Shown here piece after piece: positions 17,151 to 27,670 of a DNA stretch of 60,287 bases (positions are counted from its first letter, which is position 1; each line of letters opens with the position of its first letter). Location: NCBI GenBank assembly GCA_025210235.1, contig JAOASG010000026.1:1-60287 (forward strand), in the 5' to 3' direction. The stretch is from Vallitalea sp. (lineage in GTDB: Bacteria > Bacillota > Clostridia > Lachnospirales > Vallitaleaceae). A program made the position numbers and the translations under genes. The notes below the pieces were generated by a model, which was given only the letters and a program-made list of their open reading frames with translations, was not told where the DNA came from and made no database searches.

Positions 17151-18410
17151 ATGGGAATGACTATGACTCAAAAGATTTTAGCTGCCCATGCAGGTCTTGA
17201 AGAAGTAAAGGCAGGTCAGTTAATAGATGCTAATCTTGATTTAGTTCTAGGAAATGATATTACAACACCAGTAGCAATAAAAGAGTTTAAAAAAATAGGT
17301 GTAGATAAGGTATTTGATAAAAGTAAAGTAGCTATTGTACCTGATCACTTTACACCAAATAAAGATATAAAAGCGGCAGAACAATGTAAATGCGTAAGAG
17401 AGTTTGCTCTTGATAAAGAAGTAGAAAATTATTTTGAAGTTGGAGAAATGGGTATTGAACATGCTTTAATTCCTGAAAAAGGATTAGTAGTACCAGGTAA
17501 TGTTGTAATTGGTGCAGATTCACATACATGTACTTATGGAGCTCTTGGAGCATTTTCAACAGGTATTGGAAGTACAGATATGGCGGCTGGTATGGCTACA
17601 GGAAAATGTTGGTTTAAAGTTCCTTCAGCGCTTAAGTTTGTATTAACAGGAAAACCAGCTAAATGGGTAAGTGGTAAAGATATTATTTTACATATAATCG
17701 GTCTTATTGGTGTAGATGGTGCACTATACAAATCAATGGAATTTGTAGGAGATGGTCTTTCACATTTATCAATGGATGATAGATTTTCAATGGCAAACAT
17801 GGCAATTGAAGCAGGTGGAAAAAATGGAATCTTCCCAGTAGATGATAAAACATTAGCATATGTTAAAGAACATTCAGATAAAGAATATAAAGTATATGAA
17901 GCAGATGATGATGCTGAGTATGATGCAGTATATGAAATAAAATTAGATGAACTAAGACCTACAGTTGCTTTTCCACATTTACCAGATAATACACGTACTA
18001 TCGATGAAGTAGGAGAAGTTAAAATAGATCAAGTAGTGATTGGTTCATGTACTAATGGTAGAATAGAAGATTTAAGAGCAGCTGCAGAACTACTAAAAGG
18101 AAGAAAAGTTAAAAAAGGCATTAGAACAATTGTATTTCCAGCAACACAAAAAATATACTTACAAGCTATGGAAGAAGGCTTAATTAGAACGTTTATAGAA
18201 GCTGGAGCAGTAGTAAGTACACCTACATGTGGACCATGTCTTGGAGGACATATGGGTATCCTTGCAAAAGGTGAAAGGGCAGTTGCAACTACTAATAGAA
18301 ACTTTGTTGGTAGAATGGGTCATGTTGAATCTGAAGTATATTTAGCAAGTCCAGTAGTAGCAGCAGCATCAGCAGTTCTTGGAAGAATTGCTAGTCCAGA
18401 AGAATTATAA
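17151..18410 (+). CDS. leuC: 3-isopropylmalate/citramalate isomerase, large subunit
   Basis: 419 residues of the aconitase superfamily. The [4Fe-4S] ligands are in GSCTNGR and [10 protein letters not shown], and the active-site segment [15 protein letters not shown] is intact. The length is that of the archaeal/clostridial LeuC type (about 420) rather than the 466-residue enterobacterial form. It dehydrates and rehydrates isopropylmalate and, in the CimA pathway, citramalate. Start ATG 17151 follows AAGGAGGACAAAAAG; two further ATGs occur within the next five codons. The small subunit leuD is 286 bases downstream. Confidence 0.95.
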   Translation: MGMTMTQKILAAHAGLEEVKAGQLIDANLDLVLGNDITTPVAIKEFKKIGVDKVFDKSKVAIVPDHFTPNKDIKAAEQCKCVREFALDKEVENYFEVGEMGIEHALIPEKGLVVPGNVVIGADSHTCTYGALGAFSTGIGSTDMAAGMATGKCWFKVPSALKFVLTGKPAKWVSGKDIILHIIGLIGVDGALYKSMEFVGDGLSHLSMDDRFSMANMAIEAGGKNGIFPVDDKTLAYVKEHSDKEYKVYEADDDAEYDAVYEIKLDELRPTVAFPHLPDNTRTIDEVGEVKIDQVVIGSCTNGRIEDLRAAAELLKGRKVKKGIRTIVFPATQKIYLQAMEEGLIRTFIEAGAVVSTPTCGPCLGGHMGILAKGERAVATTNRNFVGRMGHVESEVYLASPVVAAASAVLGRIASPEEL

Positions 18411-18696
18411 AAATATAATAAATATTTATTGGGATATAATAAAAGTATAGTATATAGAAATAAGAAAATAGTAGGATATAAATATGTATGTTTAAAAGAT
18501 TTATATTTAAATATAAATTAAAATATAAATTAAAATAAAAGGGATATGAAGACTTTTATAAAAAACAAATAAAAGACATAGAAGCTTCATAAAAAAATAA
18601 AGGGATATAAAATTAATAAATAAAAATAAAAAATGATAATAATATTTATAAATAAAAAGTACAAAAACTAATTATTAAACATGTAGAGGTGATTGG
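18411..18696. other. low-complexity spacer between leuC and leuD
   Basis: 286 bases, more than 80 percent A/T, with no gene. The motif (A/G)GGATAT(A/G) recurs near 18431, 18474, 18541 and 18602. CTTTTAT and ATAAAAG, enclosed by ATGAAG and CTTCAT, make a possible hairpin at about 18546-18592. No T tract follows, so it does not look like a terminator. Confidence 0.4.
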
Positions 18697-19185
18697 ATGA
18701 AAGCTAAAGGTAAAGTTTTTAAGTACGGAGATAATGTTGATACAGATGTAATTATTCCAGCAAGATATCTAAATACAACAGAACCAAAAGAATTAGCGGC
18801 TCACTGTATGGAAGATATAGATAAAGACTTTGTTAAAAATGTTAGTGAAGGAGATATAATGATTGCTAATAAGAATTTTGGATGCGGTTCTTCAAGAGAA
18901 CATGCTCCAATATCAATTAAAGCAGCAGGAATATCATGTGTAATCGCTAGTACATTTGCTAGAATTTTCTATAGAAATGCTATTAACATTGGTCTTCCAA
19001 TATTAGAATGTGATGAAGCGGTAAAAGGTATTGATGCAGGAGACGAAGTTGAAGTTGATTTTGATACAGGTATGATAACTAATATTACGAAAAATAAGAC
19101 TTATCAAGGGGAAGCTTTCCCAGAATTTATGCAAAAAATAATAAAAGCTGATGGATTAATAAATAAAATAAAGAACGAAAAATAA
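18697..19185 (+). CDS. leuD: 3-isopropylmalate/citramalate isomerase, small subunit
   Basis: 162 residues with the swivelling domain signature [11 protein letters not shown] and the substrate-binding loop [11 protein letters not shown]. It pairs with LeuC to form the active isomerase. The length fits the short LeuD class that partners the 420-residue LeuC. The start follows TAGAGGTGATTGG. leuB begins 45 bases after its stop. Confidence 0.96.
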   Translation: MKAKGKVFKYGDNVDTDVIIPARYLNTTEPKELAAHCMEDIDKDFVKNVSEGDIMIANKNFGCGSSREHAPISIKAAGISCVIASTFARIFYRNAINIGLPILECDEAVKGIDAGDEVEVDFDTGMITNITKNKTYQGEAFPEFMQKIIKADGLINKIKNEK

Positions 19186-19230
19186 TATAAGAAGAAAATG
19201 CAGTATATAAATAGAAAGGATGAATTCAGG

Positions 19231-20295
19231 GTGAATTATAAAATAGCAGTTATTCCTGGTGATGGAATAGGACCAGATATTGTTGAACAAGCTAAATTAG
19301 TCCTTACTGAAGTAGGAAATAAATACGGACATAGTTTTGAATACAAAGAAGTTTTAGCAGGTGGGGTGGCGATAGATAAAGTAGGAGAGCCTTTGCCAGA
19401 AGAAACTATAAAAGTTTGTAAAGAAAGTGATTCAGTTCTTTTAGGTGCTGTTGGAGGACCAAAATGGGATAATCTAGCAGGAGATGAAAGACCAGAAAAA
19501 GCTTTATTAGGACTTAGAAGTGCGTTAGAATTATTTGCAAATATTAGACCTGCTACTATGTTTAATCAATTAAGAGATGCATGTCCATTAAAAGATGAAA
19601 TAATAGGAGAAGGTGGACTTGACCTTGTTGTTGTAAGAGAATTAACTGGAGGTATTTACTTTGGTGAAAGAGGCAGAGAAGGTGAAGAAGCTTACGACAC
19701 AATGAAATATTCTGTTAGTGAAATAAAGAGAATTGCAAAAGTTGCTTTCGATATTGCTATGAAACGTAATAAAAAAGTAACTAGTATTGATAAATCAAAT
19801 ATTCTTGAAAATTCAAGATTATGGAGATCAGTAGTAGAAGAAGTAGCAAAAGATTATCCAGAGGTTGAAGTAAATCATTTATATGTTGATAATGGGGCAA
19901 TGCAATTAGTAATAAATCCTAAACAATTTGATGTTATTTTAACAGGAAATATGTTTGGAGATATATTATCAGATGAGGCTAGTATGATAACAGGTTCAAT
20001 TGGAATGCTTCCATCAGCAAGTCTTGGAAGTTCAAAACTTGGTATGTATGAACCAATTCATGGTTCAGCACCTGATATAGCTGGAATGGATAAAGCTAAC
20101 CCAATTGCTACAGTTTTATCAGTAGCTATGATGTTAAGATATTCATTTGATCTTGAAAAAGAAGCTAAAGCTATCGAAAAAGCAGTAGAACAAGTGCTAG
20201 AAGAAGGATATCGTACGGGAGATATTATGAGTAAAGGTATGAAATTAGTTGGAACAAAAGAAATGGGTAAATTAATAGTAGAAAAATTGAATTAA
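19231..20295 (+). CDS. leuB: 3-isopropylmalate dehydrogenase (also 3-methylmalate)
   Basis: 354 residues of the isocitrate/isopropylmalate dehydrogenase family. It starts [20 protein letters not shown] and has the Arg-rich substrate site [13 protein letters not shown], the metal site [11 protein letters not shown] and the NAD-binding loop [12 protein letters not shown]. It oxidatively decarboxylates 3-isopropylmalate; in the citramalate route it makes 2-oxobutyrate. The frame extends upstream to an ATG at 19198, but the GAAAGGATG site and family N-termini favour GTG 19231, which removes the odd prefix [11 protein letters not shown]. Confidence 0.95.
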   Translation: MNYKIAVIPGDGIGPDIVEQAKLVLTEVGNKYGHSFEYKEVLAGGVAIDKVGEPLPEETIKVCKESDSVLLGAVGGPKWDNLAGDERPEKALLGLRSALELFANIRPATMFNQLRDACPLKDEIIGEGGLDLVVVRELTGGIYFGERGREGEEAYDTMKYSVSEIKRIAKVAFDIAMKRNKKVTSIDKSNILENSRLWRSVVEEVAKDYPEVEVNHLYVDNGAMQLVINPKQFDVILTGNMFGDILSDEASMITGSIGMLPSASLGSSKLGMYEPIHGSAPDIAGMDKANPIATVLSVAMMLRYSFDLEKEAKAIEKAVEQVLEEGYRTGDIMSKGMKLVGTKEMGKLIVEKLN

Positions 20296-20321
20296 TAAGT
20301 AGAAAAGTAGGGTGGTAAAAA

Positions 20322-21980
20322 ATGAGAAGTGATAGTGTAAAAAAAGGAATAGAAAGATCTCCTCATAGATCTTTATTTAAGGCTATGGGTTATACAGATG
20401 AAGAAATCAAAAGACCTTTAATAGGTATTGTTAATTCACAAAATGATATTGTTCCTGGGCATGTGCATTTAGATACTATCGTTGATGCTGTTAAAACAGG
20501 TGTATTAATGTCTGGTGGAACACCTATTGTATTTCCTGCAATTGGAGTATGTGATGGAATAGCAATGGGACATGTTGGTATGCACTACTCATTAGTTACA
20601 AGGGAACTTATTGCTGATTCAATTGAAGCTATGGCAATGGCACATGGCTTTGATGCCCTTGTTATGGTACCTAATTGTGATAAAATTGTTCCAGGGATGT
20701 TAATGGCTGCTGCAAGATTAAACTTACCAACTGTTGTGGTAAGTGGTGGTCCAATGATATCTATTAATAAAAATGGAAAAGACCTTGATTTAAATAGCGT
20801 TTTTGAGGCTGTAGGTTCTTTTAAAGCTGGTTCAATGACTGAAGAAGATGTATATGAATGTGAAAATAATGCCTGTCCAAGTTGTGGTTCATGTTCAGGT
20901 ATGTTTACTGCTAATAGTATGAATTGTTTAACAGAGGTTCTTGGAATGGGGCTTCCTGGTAATGGAACAATTCCAGCTATATATTCTGAAAGAATAAGAC
21001 TTGCAAAACTTGCTGGTATGGCAGTAATGAATGTTCTTGAAAAGGATATTAAACCAAGAGATATTATGAATGAAAAAGCTTTTCATAACGCATTAACAGT
21101 AGATATGGCTCTAGGATGTAGTACAAATAGTATGTTACATTTACCAGCTATTGCTCATGAAGCAGAAGTTGAGCTTAATCTAGACTTAGCTAATGAAATA
21201 AGTAGCAAAACACCTAATTTATGTAAGTTAAGTCCAGCAGGACCTTATCATATACAAGATTTATATAATGCTGGTGGTGTTCAAGCTGTAATGAAAGAAT
21301 TATCTAAAAATGATTTATTAAACATAGATATAATAACTGTTACTGGTAAAACAGTAGGTGAAAATATAGAAAAAGCTGTAAATAGAGATGAAAATGTTAT
21401 TCGTCCAGTAGATAAACCACATAGTGTGACAGGAGGAATTGCAGTATTAAAAGGAAATATTGCACCTGATGGTTGCGTTGTTAAAAAGTCAGCTGTTTCA
21501 AAACAGATGTTGCAACATGTAGGACCTGCAAGAGTATTTGACTCAGAAGACGATGCAATTAAAGCTATTTATAATGGGCAAATTAATAAAGGTGATGTAG
21601 TTGTAATTCGTTATGAAGGACCAAAAGGTGGTCCAGGAATGAGAGAAATGCTTTCTCCAACATCAGCTCTTGCTGGTATGGGTCTTGATAAAGAAGTTGC
21701 TCTTATTACAGATGGTAGATTTAGCGGAGCTACTAGAGGAGCAGCTATTGGGCATGTATCACCAGAAGCAGCAGATGGCGGAAATATCGGACTTATTCAA
21801 GAAAAAGATATTATTGAAATAGATATAGAAAAAGGAAATATAAACGTTAAATTATCTAAAGAAGAGTTGGAATTAAGAAGAAAAGATTTTGTGCCAAAAG
21901 AACCTAAGATTAAAAAAGGTTATTTAGCAAGATATGCTAAACTAGTAAAATCAGCAAGTACAGGAGCTATATTAGAATAG
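20322..21980 (+). CDS. ilvD: dihydroxy-acid dehydratase
   Basis: 552 residues. The iron-sulfur cysteines are in [10 protein letters not shown] and [20 protein letters not shown], and the C-terminal motif [14 protein letters not shown] is conserved. It dehydrates dihydroxyisovalerate and dihydroxymethylvalerate to the 2-oxo acids of valine and isoleucine. Full length for the family. ATG 20322 follows TAGGGTGGT. The next gene begins 27 bases after the stop. Confidence 0.97.
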   Translation: MRSDSVKKGIERSPHRSLFKAMGYTDEEIKRPLIGIVNSQNDIVPGHVHLDTIVDAVKTGVLMSGGTPIVFPAIGVCDGIAMGHVGMHYSLVTRELIADSIEAMAMAHGFDALVMVPNCDKIVPGMLMAAARLNLPTVVVSGGPMISINKNGKDLDLNSVFEAVGSFKAGSMTEEDVYECENNACPSCGSCSGMFTANSMNCLTEVLGMGLPGNGTIPAIYSERIRLAKLAGMAVMNVLEKDIKPRDIMNEKAFHNALTVDMALGCSTNSMLHLPAIAHEAEVELNLDLANEISSKTPNLCKLSPAGPYHIQDLYNAGGVQAVMKELSKNDLLNIDIITVTGKTVGENIEKAVNRDENVIRPVDKPHSVTGGIAVLKGNIAPDGCVVKKSAVSKQMLQHVGPARVFDSEDDAIKAIYNGQINKGDVVVIRYEGPKGGPGMREMLSPTSALAGMGLDKEVALITDGRFSGATRGAAIGHVSPEAADGGNIGLIQEKDIIEIDIEKGNINVKLSKEELELRRKDFVPKEPKIKKGYLARYAKLVKSASTGAILE

Positions 21981-22007
21981 TATGTGGTTGTGGAAGGAGA
22001 TGATCAA

Positions 22008-23669
22008 TTGAAATTAACAGGTGCACAAATTGTAATTGAATGTTTAAAAGAACAAAGTGTTGATACAGTATTTGGATATCCAGGTGGTGCTGTTCTTAAC
22101 ATTTACGATGAAATATATAAAAATACAGATGATATTAAACACATCCTTACATCACATGAACAAGGAGCATCTCATGCAGCAGATGGATATGCTAGATCAA
22201 CAGGGAAAGTAGGTGTTGTAATAGCAACTTCAGGACCAGGTGCTACTAACTTAGTTACTGGTATAGCTACTGCATATATGGATTCTGTACCAATGGTTGC
22301 AATTACAGGTAATGTACCTGTAGCATTATTAGGTAGAGATAGTTTTCAAGAAGTTGATATAACTGGAGTAACAATGCCAATTACTAAGCATAATTATATT
22401 GTAAAGGATGTTAACGATTTGGCAGATATTATTAGAGAGGCATTCTACACTGCTAAAGAAGGTAGGCCAGGACCTGTACTTATTGATATACCAAAGGATG
22501 TAACTGCTAATAAGGCTGAGTATAACAATGCCGAGCCAAAGAAAGTGAATAGATGTGCAAAGAATATAACAGAAGAGTCTATTGAACAAGCAATAAATCT
22601 AATTAACAATTCTAAAAAACCATATATTTATGCAGGTGGAGGAGTTGTAATCTCTGAAGCTGCTAAAGAGTTGGAGGAATTTGCAGAAAAAGTTAATGCT
22701 CCAGTTACATGTAGTTTAATGGGTATTGGAGGATTTAATGGGAAAAATGATCTATATACTGGAATGGTTGGTATGCATGGTTCAAAAGCTAGTAATCTAG
22801 GAGTAACAGCTTGTGACTTGCTTATCGTTGTTGGTGCAAGATTTAGTGATAGAGTTATTGGTAAACCTGATAAATTTGCAAAAGAAGCAAGAGTACTTCA
22901 AATAGATGTAGATCCTGCCGAAGTAAATAAAAATATTTTAACTCATCATTCAGTTATTGGTGATATTAAAAGAGTATTACAAAAGCTTAATGATAGATTA
23001 GATAATCAAGTTCATACAGAATGGATAGAAGAAATTAATAAACTAAAACAAAAATATCCATTAATATATCCTACTGATTGTTTAAGCGCTCAATATGTTA
23101 TTAAAAAGTTAGATGAAATAACAAAAGGAAATGCTATTATTACAACCGAAGTAGGACAACATCAAATGTGGGCTGGACAGTATTATAAATTCACAGAGCC
23201 TAGAAAATTCTTAACATCAGGCGGCCTTGGAACAATGGGTTATGGATTTGGAGCTTGTCTAGGAGCAAAAGTAGGTAATCCAGATAAAATAGTAGTTAAC
23301 ATTGCTGGTGATGGAAGTTTTAGAATGAATTTCAATGAATTATTAACAGCAGTTAGACATAATATTAAAGTTATAATTCTAGTTATAAATAATGGTGTTT
23401 TGGGAATGGTTAGACAATGGCAAACAATGTTCTATGATGAAAGATATTCTTTTACAACTCTTAATCAAGATTTGGATTATGTAATGTTAGCCCAATCAAT
23501 GGGAGCTGTTGGATTTAATATTACAAGTAAAGATGAAGTAGAGGATACTCTTAAAAAAGCTATTGATGAAACAAAACCAGTTATAATTAACTGTGTAATT
23601 GATAAAGATGATAAGGTATTTCCAATGGTAGCTCCAGGAAAACCTATTGAAGAAGTAATTGTTAAATAA
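22008..23669 (+). CDS. ilvB: acetolactate synthase, large catalytic subunit
   Basis: 553 residues of the thiamine diphosphate enzyme family. The N-terminal domain has FGYPGGAVLNIYDEI and the catalytic glutamate in TSHEQGASHAADGYARSTG. The C-terminal ThDP/Mg site is GDGSFRMNFNELLTAV. The frame is open from GTG 21984, but GGAAGGAGA lies inside that extension, so TTG 22008 is the start. It condenses two pyruvates, or pyruvate with 2-oxobutyrate, and works with IlvN, which is encoded at the other end of the cluster. A strong terminator follows. Confidence 0.96.
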   Translation: MKLTGAQIVIECLKEQSVDTVFGYPGGAVLNIYDEIYKNTDDIKHILTSHEQGASHAADGYARSTGKVGVVIATSGPGATNLVTGIATAYMDSVPMVAITGNVPVALLGRDSFQEVDITGVTMPITKHNYIVKDVNDLADIIREAFYTAKEGRPGPVLIDIPKDVTANKAEYNNAEPKKVNRCAKNITEESIEQAINLINNSKKPYIYAGGGVVISEAAKELEEFAEKVNAPVTCSLMGIGGFNGKNDLYTGMVGMHGSKASNLGVTACDLLIVVGARFSDRVIGKPDKFAKEARVLQIDVDPAEVNKNILTHHSVIGDIKRVLQKLNDRLDNQVHTEWIEEINKLKQKYPLIYPTDCLSAQYVIKKLDEITKGNAIITTEVGQHQMWAGQYYKFTEPRKFLTSGGLGTMGYGFGACLGAKVGNPDKIVVNIAGDGSFRMNFNELLTAVRHNIKVIILVINNGVLGMVRQWQTMFYDERYSFTTLNQDLDYVMLAQSMGAVGFNITSKDEVEDTLKKAIDETKPVIINCVIDKDDKVFPMVAPGKPIEEVIVK

Positions 23670-23683
23670 ATTATAAATTAGGG

Positions 23684-23747
23684 GGCAGTCGGAAAAATAC
23701 TTGTAGCATCTCTAAAAATGTATTATCCGACTGCCTTTATAGTTTTT
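23684..23747 (+). terminator. terminator of the ilv-leu operon
   Basis: GGCAGTCGGA (23684-23693) and TCCGACTGCC (23726-23735) form a perfect ten-pair stem with a 32-base loop, followed by TTTATAGTTTTT. It is 14 bases past the ilvB stop. Confidence 0.88.
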
Positions 23748-23754
23748 ATTTATT

Positions 23755-23872
23755 TAAGTAATTGCAAAACTCCATTTAGTCGATTCTTTAATACAATATG
23801 TTGGGTTCCCGTTTCTAATATGGAATTACATATTGTATATAAAGAATTATAATTCATGGTTTTGCAAGTATA
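23755..23872 (-). repeat. dispersed palindromic element, copy C (complete, inverted)
   Basis: 118 bases from TAAGTAATTGCAAAACT to a decayed GGTTTTGCAAGTATA. The inner arms (ATTCTTTAATACAATATGTT with GGGTTCCC, then ACATATTGTATATAAAGAAT) match the reverse complement of copies A and B, so this copy is inverted. It sits right behind the ilvB terminator and, unlike most others, is not close to a start codon. Confidence 0.85.
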
Positions 23873-24125
23873 TATTATTTTATTGTTGACTAATAGGGTA
23901 TTTTGTAATATATTATATTTAGCGCATTACCATAGTAAACTGTGTAATGGTTATTTAATGTAGTTATTAGTATTATTTATTATTATTTTTTTGCTAATAA
24001 TATTTAGAATATTTTGTCGAAAAACAGATGATGATGTATTTCTTGCAAAGACAAATTATTCTAGGTGTGCAATTAATAAGTTTCTATAAACTTACATATT
24101 AAAAAAATGAGTTGGAGTGATAAAC
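23873..24125. other. serC upstream region
   Basis: AT-rich leader of about 200 bases downstream of the promoter at 23886-23914. CATTAC and GTAATG (about 23925-23949) make a short inverted repeat that could be an operator or small hairpin. I do not recognise a riboswitch or T-box here. Confidence 0.4.
23886..23914 (+). promoter_or_regulatory. putative sigma-A promoter of serC-serA
   Basis: TTGACT at 23886-23891 and TATATT at 23909-23914 with a 17-base spacer, just beyond palindrome copy C. Confidence 0.65.
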
Positions 24126-25214
24126 GTGGAAAGAGTATATAATTTTTCAGCAGGACCATCAATGTTACCTATTGAAGTACTTAAAAAAGCGGCAGATGAA
24201 ATGACAAATTATAATAATACAGGTATGTCTGTTATGGAGATGAGCCATAGATCAGTTGCTTATCAAAACATAATTGATAAGGCAGAAAGTAATCTTAGAG
24301 AAATAATGAATATACCTGATAATTATAAAGTGTTATTTTTACAAGGTGGAGCATCTACACAATTTGCAATGATTCCTCTTAATCTGTTAAATAAATCACA
24401 AAAGGCAGATTATGTAAATACAGGTGCTTGGTCAAAAAAGGCGATAGCAGAAGCAAAAAAATATGGAGAAGTTAATGTAGTAGCTTCATCAGAAGACAAG
24501 ACTTATACTTATATACCTGAACTTAATAAAGAATCTTTTACCAAAGATGCTGATTATTTTTACATTACATCTAATAATACAATTTATGGAACTAAGTTTA
24601 ATGAGTTACCAGATGTAGGAGAAGTGCCTATAGTTGCTGATATGTCATCTAATATTTTATCAGAAGAAATTGATGTAAGTAAGTATGGAGTTATTTTTGC
24701 TGGTGCGCAAAAAAATATGGGTCCAGCAGGTGTTACGGTTGTTATTATTAGAGAAGATCTAATAGGAAGCTGTATTGATATTACTCCTACAATGCTTAAT
24801 TATAAGACACATTCTGAAAAAGGATCTATGTTTAATACACCTCCTACCTACAGTATTTATGTAGCAGGGTTAGTATTTGAATGGATAAAAGAATTAGGTG
24901 GAATTAAGGCTATACAACAAAAAAATGAAGAAAAAGCAAATCTTATTTATAAATTTTTAGATAATAGTAACTTATTTAAGGGAACAGTAGTTAAAAAAGA
25001 TCGTTCACTTATGAATATTCCTTTTGTCTTACCTACGGATGAACTTAATAACAAATTTATTAAAGAAGCTTCACAAAAAGGGTTAGTTAATTTAAAAGGA
25101 CATAGATCAGTAGGTGGTATGAGGGCTAGTATATATAATGCAATGCCTATTGAAGGGGTCAATACTTTGGTGTCATTTATGAAAGATTTTGAAGATAGAA
25201 TCAACGGAATGTAA
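24126..25214 (+). CDS. serC: phosphoserine aminotransferase
   Basis: 362 residues, class V PLP aminotransferase. It starts ERVYNFSAGPSMLP and carries SHRS, FLQGGASTQFAMIP, and the PLP lysine in FAGAQKNMGPAG (about residue 196). It converts 3-phosphohydroxypyruvate and glutamate to phosphoserine. The frame opens at GTG 24117, but TTGGAGTG is then inside the gene, so GTG 24126 is chosen. The last four codons and stop (R-I-N-G-M) coincide with the right end of a dispersed palindrome (25197-25229), so the C-terminus may have been reshaped by that element. serA follows after 46 bases. Confidence 0.95.
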   Translation: MERVYNFSAGPSMLPIEVLKKAADEMTNYNNTGMSVMEMSHRSVAYQNIIDKAESNLREIMNIPDNYKVLFLQGGASTQFAMIPLNLLNKSQKADYVNTGAWSKKAIAEAKKYGEVNVVASSEDKTYTYIPELNKESFTKDADYFYITSNNTIYGTKFNELPDVGEVPIVADMSSNILSEEIDVSKYGVIFAGAQKNMGPAGVTVVIIREDLIGSCIDITPTMLNYKTHSEKGSMFNTPPTYSIYVAGLVFEWIKELGGIKAIQQKNEEKANLIYKFLDNSNLFKGTVVKKDRSLMNIPFVLPTDELNNKFIKEASQKGLVNLKGHRSVGGMRASIYNAMPIEGVNTLVSFMKDFEDRINGM

Positions 25215-25229
25215 TTTTGCAATTACTTA
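25197..25229 (+). repeat. dispersed palindromic element, right half (copy G), supplies the serC stop
   Basis: AGAATCAACGGAATGTAA plus TTTTGCAATTACTTA matches the right end of copy B almost base for base. The serC stop codon TAA is inside the element. It ends 31 bases before the serA ATG. Confidence 0.75.
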
Positions 25230-25260
25230 AATGTAAAAGTTTTGGAAAGGATGAATAGTA

Positions 25261-26424
25261 ATGTATAAGATTAAGACATTAAATAATATTGCTGATGAAG
25301 GTCTTAAGTTATTTGATGATAAATTTCAAATAGTAGATGAAGAAAAAGTAAATGGAATTTTACTTAGAAGTTATAAAATGCATGATATGGAATTACCTAA
25401 TGAGTTACAGGTAATAGGCCGTGCTGGTGCAGGTGTTAATAATATACCTATTGAAAAATGTTCCGAAAAAGGTATAGTAGTTTTTAATACACCAGGTGCT
25501 AATGCTAATGGTGTTAAAGAATTAGTTATGGCTGGGCTTTTATTAGCTTCAAGAGATATTATTGGAGCAGTAGATTGGGCAAAGACTCTTGTGGATAAAG
25601 GAGAAGAAGTTCCAAAGTTAGTTGAGGGAGGAAAGTCTAATTTTGCAGGTCCAGAGGTTGCTGGGAAGACTTTAGGAGTTATTGGACTCGGTGCTATTGG
25701 TGTATTAGTTGCAAACACTGCAAAATCACTAGGAATGAATGTTCTTGGATATGACCCTTTTATTTCAGTTGAATCTGCTTGGGGATTAAGTCGTTCAATT
25801 CAGAAAGCAGATAATCTTGATGATTTATTTATGAAAGCCGATTACTTAACTATTCATGTACCTTTAATGGATGCTACTAAGGGTATGATTAATGAAGAAA
25901 AGATTAATTTAATGAAAGATGGAGTTAGATTGTTAAACTTCTCAAGAGCTGGTTTATGTGATGATACAGCTATTGAAAAAGCTCTTGAATCTGGCAAAGT
26001 TGCAAGATATGTAACTGATTTCCCATATGATAAAGTTCTAAATATGAAAAATACAATATGTATTCCTCACCTTGGTGCATCAACTCCAGAATCAGAAGTT
26101 AATTGTGCAGTTATGGCAGTTAATGAGGTAAAGGATTATTTAGAAAATGGTAATATAACTAATTCAGTAAATTATCCAGATTGTTATATGGGAGTATGTA
26201 AAGTGGCAGGAAGAATCTCTGTTAATCATAAAAATATTCCTTATATGGTAAGTAATATTACTACTGCATTAGCAGATAAGAATATTAATATAGTTGATAT
26301 GATTAATAAGAGTAAAAAAGACTGGGCCTATACATTAATTGATGTAGAAAGCGAAATTACTGACGATATTGTGACTGAATTAGAAGCAATTGATGGGATT
26401 GTGAAAGTAAGAGTAATTAAATAA
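25261..26424 (+). CDS. serA: D-3-phosphoglycerate dehydrogenase, short form with ACT domain
   Basis: 387 residues of the D-2-hydroxyacid dehydrogenase family. Nucleotide-binding motif LGVIGLGAIGVLVANTA, catalytic region NFSRAGLCDD and PHLGASTPESE, then a C-terminal ACT domain (about 315-387, containing NIPYMVSNITTALADKNIN). It commits 3-phosphoglycerate to serine synthesis. The length matches the short clostridial type that lacks the intervening ASB domain of the 525-residue form. Start ATG 25261 follows GGAAAGGATGAATAGT. Confidence 0.95.
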   Translation: MYKIKTLNNIADEGLKLFDDKFQIVDEEKVNGILLRSYKMHDMELPNELQVIGRAGAGVNNIPIEKCSEKGIVVFNTPGANANGVKELVMAGLLLASRDIIGAVDWAKTLVDKGEEVPKLVEGGKSNFAGPEVAGKTLGVIGLGAIGVLVANTAKSLGMNVLGYDPFISVESAWGLSRSIQKADNLDDLFMKADYLTIHVPLMDATKGMINEEKINLMKDGVRLLNFSRAGLCDDTAIEKALESGKVARYVTDFPYDKVLNMKNTICIPHLGASTPESEVNCAVMAVNEVKDYLENGNITNSVNYPDCYMGVCKVAGRISVNHKNIPYMVSNITTALADKNINIVDMINKSKKDWAYTLIDVESEITDDIVTELEAIDGIVKVRVIK

Positions 26425-26477
26425 CAAGAAGAAAATAAATAAAAAAAATAAGAAGAAGATAAATGGATTTGATAGAT

Positions 26478-26526
26478 AAACCAGCTAGTGTATTGATTTT
26501 TTGATACGTATAGCTGGTTTTGCATT
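26478..26526 (+). terminator. terminator of serC-serA
   Basis: AAACCAGCTA (26478-26487) pairs perfectly with TAGCTGGTTT (26511-26520), followed by TGCATTTTT. Confidence 0.82.
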
Positions 26527-26557
26527 TTTACATAGAAAAAAATTTAACAAATTGTTC

Positions 26558-26587
26558 ATGACTATTTAGCTAAACATGTGTTATAAT
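26558..26587 (+). promoter_or_regulatory. putative extended -10 promoter of hflK-hflC
   Basis: TATAAT at 26582-26587 preceded by TG one base upstream (extended -10), with a weak -35 ATGACT at 26558-26563 and an 18-base spacer. It lies 34 bases before the hflK start. Confidence 0.5.
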
Positions 26588-26620
26588 AATATACAATTTC
26601 TAATAAGGAGGGAGTAACAT

Positions 26621-27658
26621 ATGAATACTAACTTTAATAATAATAATAAAGACGATGTTATTGATGTTAATTTTGGAAAAATGAAAAAGAATGCAAAAAA
26701 ATCAATTACTATAGCTATAGTAGTTTTACTTGTTGCATTTATTGTTTTAAATAGCTTTTATATGTTAGATAACAGGGAATCAGCTGTAGTACTTAGGTTT
26801 GGACAAGTGCATAAAGTACTTCAAAAGGATGCAGGTTTGCATTTTAAAGTGCCTATTGCTGATGCTGTAATAAAGGTACCAACAGGTAAAATATATGAAA
26901 TGGAATATGGATTTAGAACTGCTCAAATGGGTACAAAAAGTACTAATCCTGAATATATTGATGCACAAGATGAAGCAAAAGTAATAGTGGATGGAGCTAA
27001 TAACAATGCATCATTAGTATTACTTAACCTTATAATTCAATATAAAATAAATAACCCAAGAGATTATTTATTTAAAGTGGATGATGTTGAGGGAACATTA
27101 CGTTTGGCACTTGAAGATGTTGTAAGAAATAGTTATCAAACATTTACATTGGATGATGCCAGAACGAACAAAGAGATAATTGATAAAGAAATTATGCCCG
27201 AGTTACAACATAAATTAGATACTTATGAAGCAGGTATAGTTATAACTACTGTGAAAACTCAGAATGTAGAGTTATTACCTGCTGTAGAAGAAGCTTATAG
27301 ACAAAAAGAAAACGCTAATCAATATATGAAGGGTAAACTTGAAGAGGCAGAAAAATATAATAATACGATTATACCCCAAGCCCAAGCAGAAGCACAAAAA
27401 TTAGAAGAAGAAGCTTTTGGATACAAGGCCGAAGTAATTGCTAATGCAAAAGCAGGTGTAGCACAATATGAAGCATTATATGAAGAATATAAAGTAAATC
27501 CTTTAATTGTAAAAGAAAAATATTATATTGAAGCTATGAAAGAGTTTATAACTAATAATAATATGATTTTAGATATTACTAATGATTCAGATATCTACAA
27601 ATTCTATAATTTAGAAAATGATAATTTTATTAAACAAAAGATTAGTCAGAATAATTAG
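26621..27658 (+). CDS. hflK: SPFH/band-7 membrane protein HflK
   Basis: 345 residues. One N-terminal transmembrane segment (about 25-47, IAIVVLLVAFIVLNSFYML) precedes an SPFH/band-7 domain (RESAVVLRFGQVHKVL) and a long alanine/glutamate-rich coiled-coil (AQAEAQKLEEEAFGYKAE). HflK and HflC form a membrane microdomain complex which in other bacteria encloses and modulates the FtsH protease. ATG 26621 follows AAGGAGGGAGTAACAT. hflC begins 12 bases later, so the two are a translationally linked pair. Confidence 0.92.
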   Translation: MNTNFNNNNKDDVIDVNFGKMKKNAKKSITIAIVVLLVAFIVLNSFYMLDNRESAVVLRFGQVHKVLQKDAGLHFKVPIADAVIKVPTGKIYEMEYGFRTAQMGTKSTNPEYIDAQDEAKVIVDGANNNASLVLLNLIIQYKINNPRDYLFKVDDVEGTLRLALEDVVRNSYQTFTLDDARTNKEIIDKEIMPELQHKLDTYEAGIVITTVKTQNVELLPAVEEAYRQKENANQYMKGKLEEAEKYNNTIIPQAQAEAQKLEEEAFGYKAEVIANAKAGVAQYEALYEEYKVNPLIVKEKYYIEAMKEFITNNNMILDITNDSDIYKFYNLENDNFIKQKISQNN

Positions 27659-27670
27659 GGGGTGTTTAGT

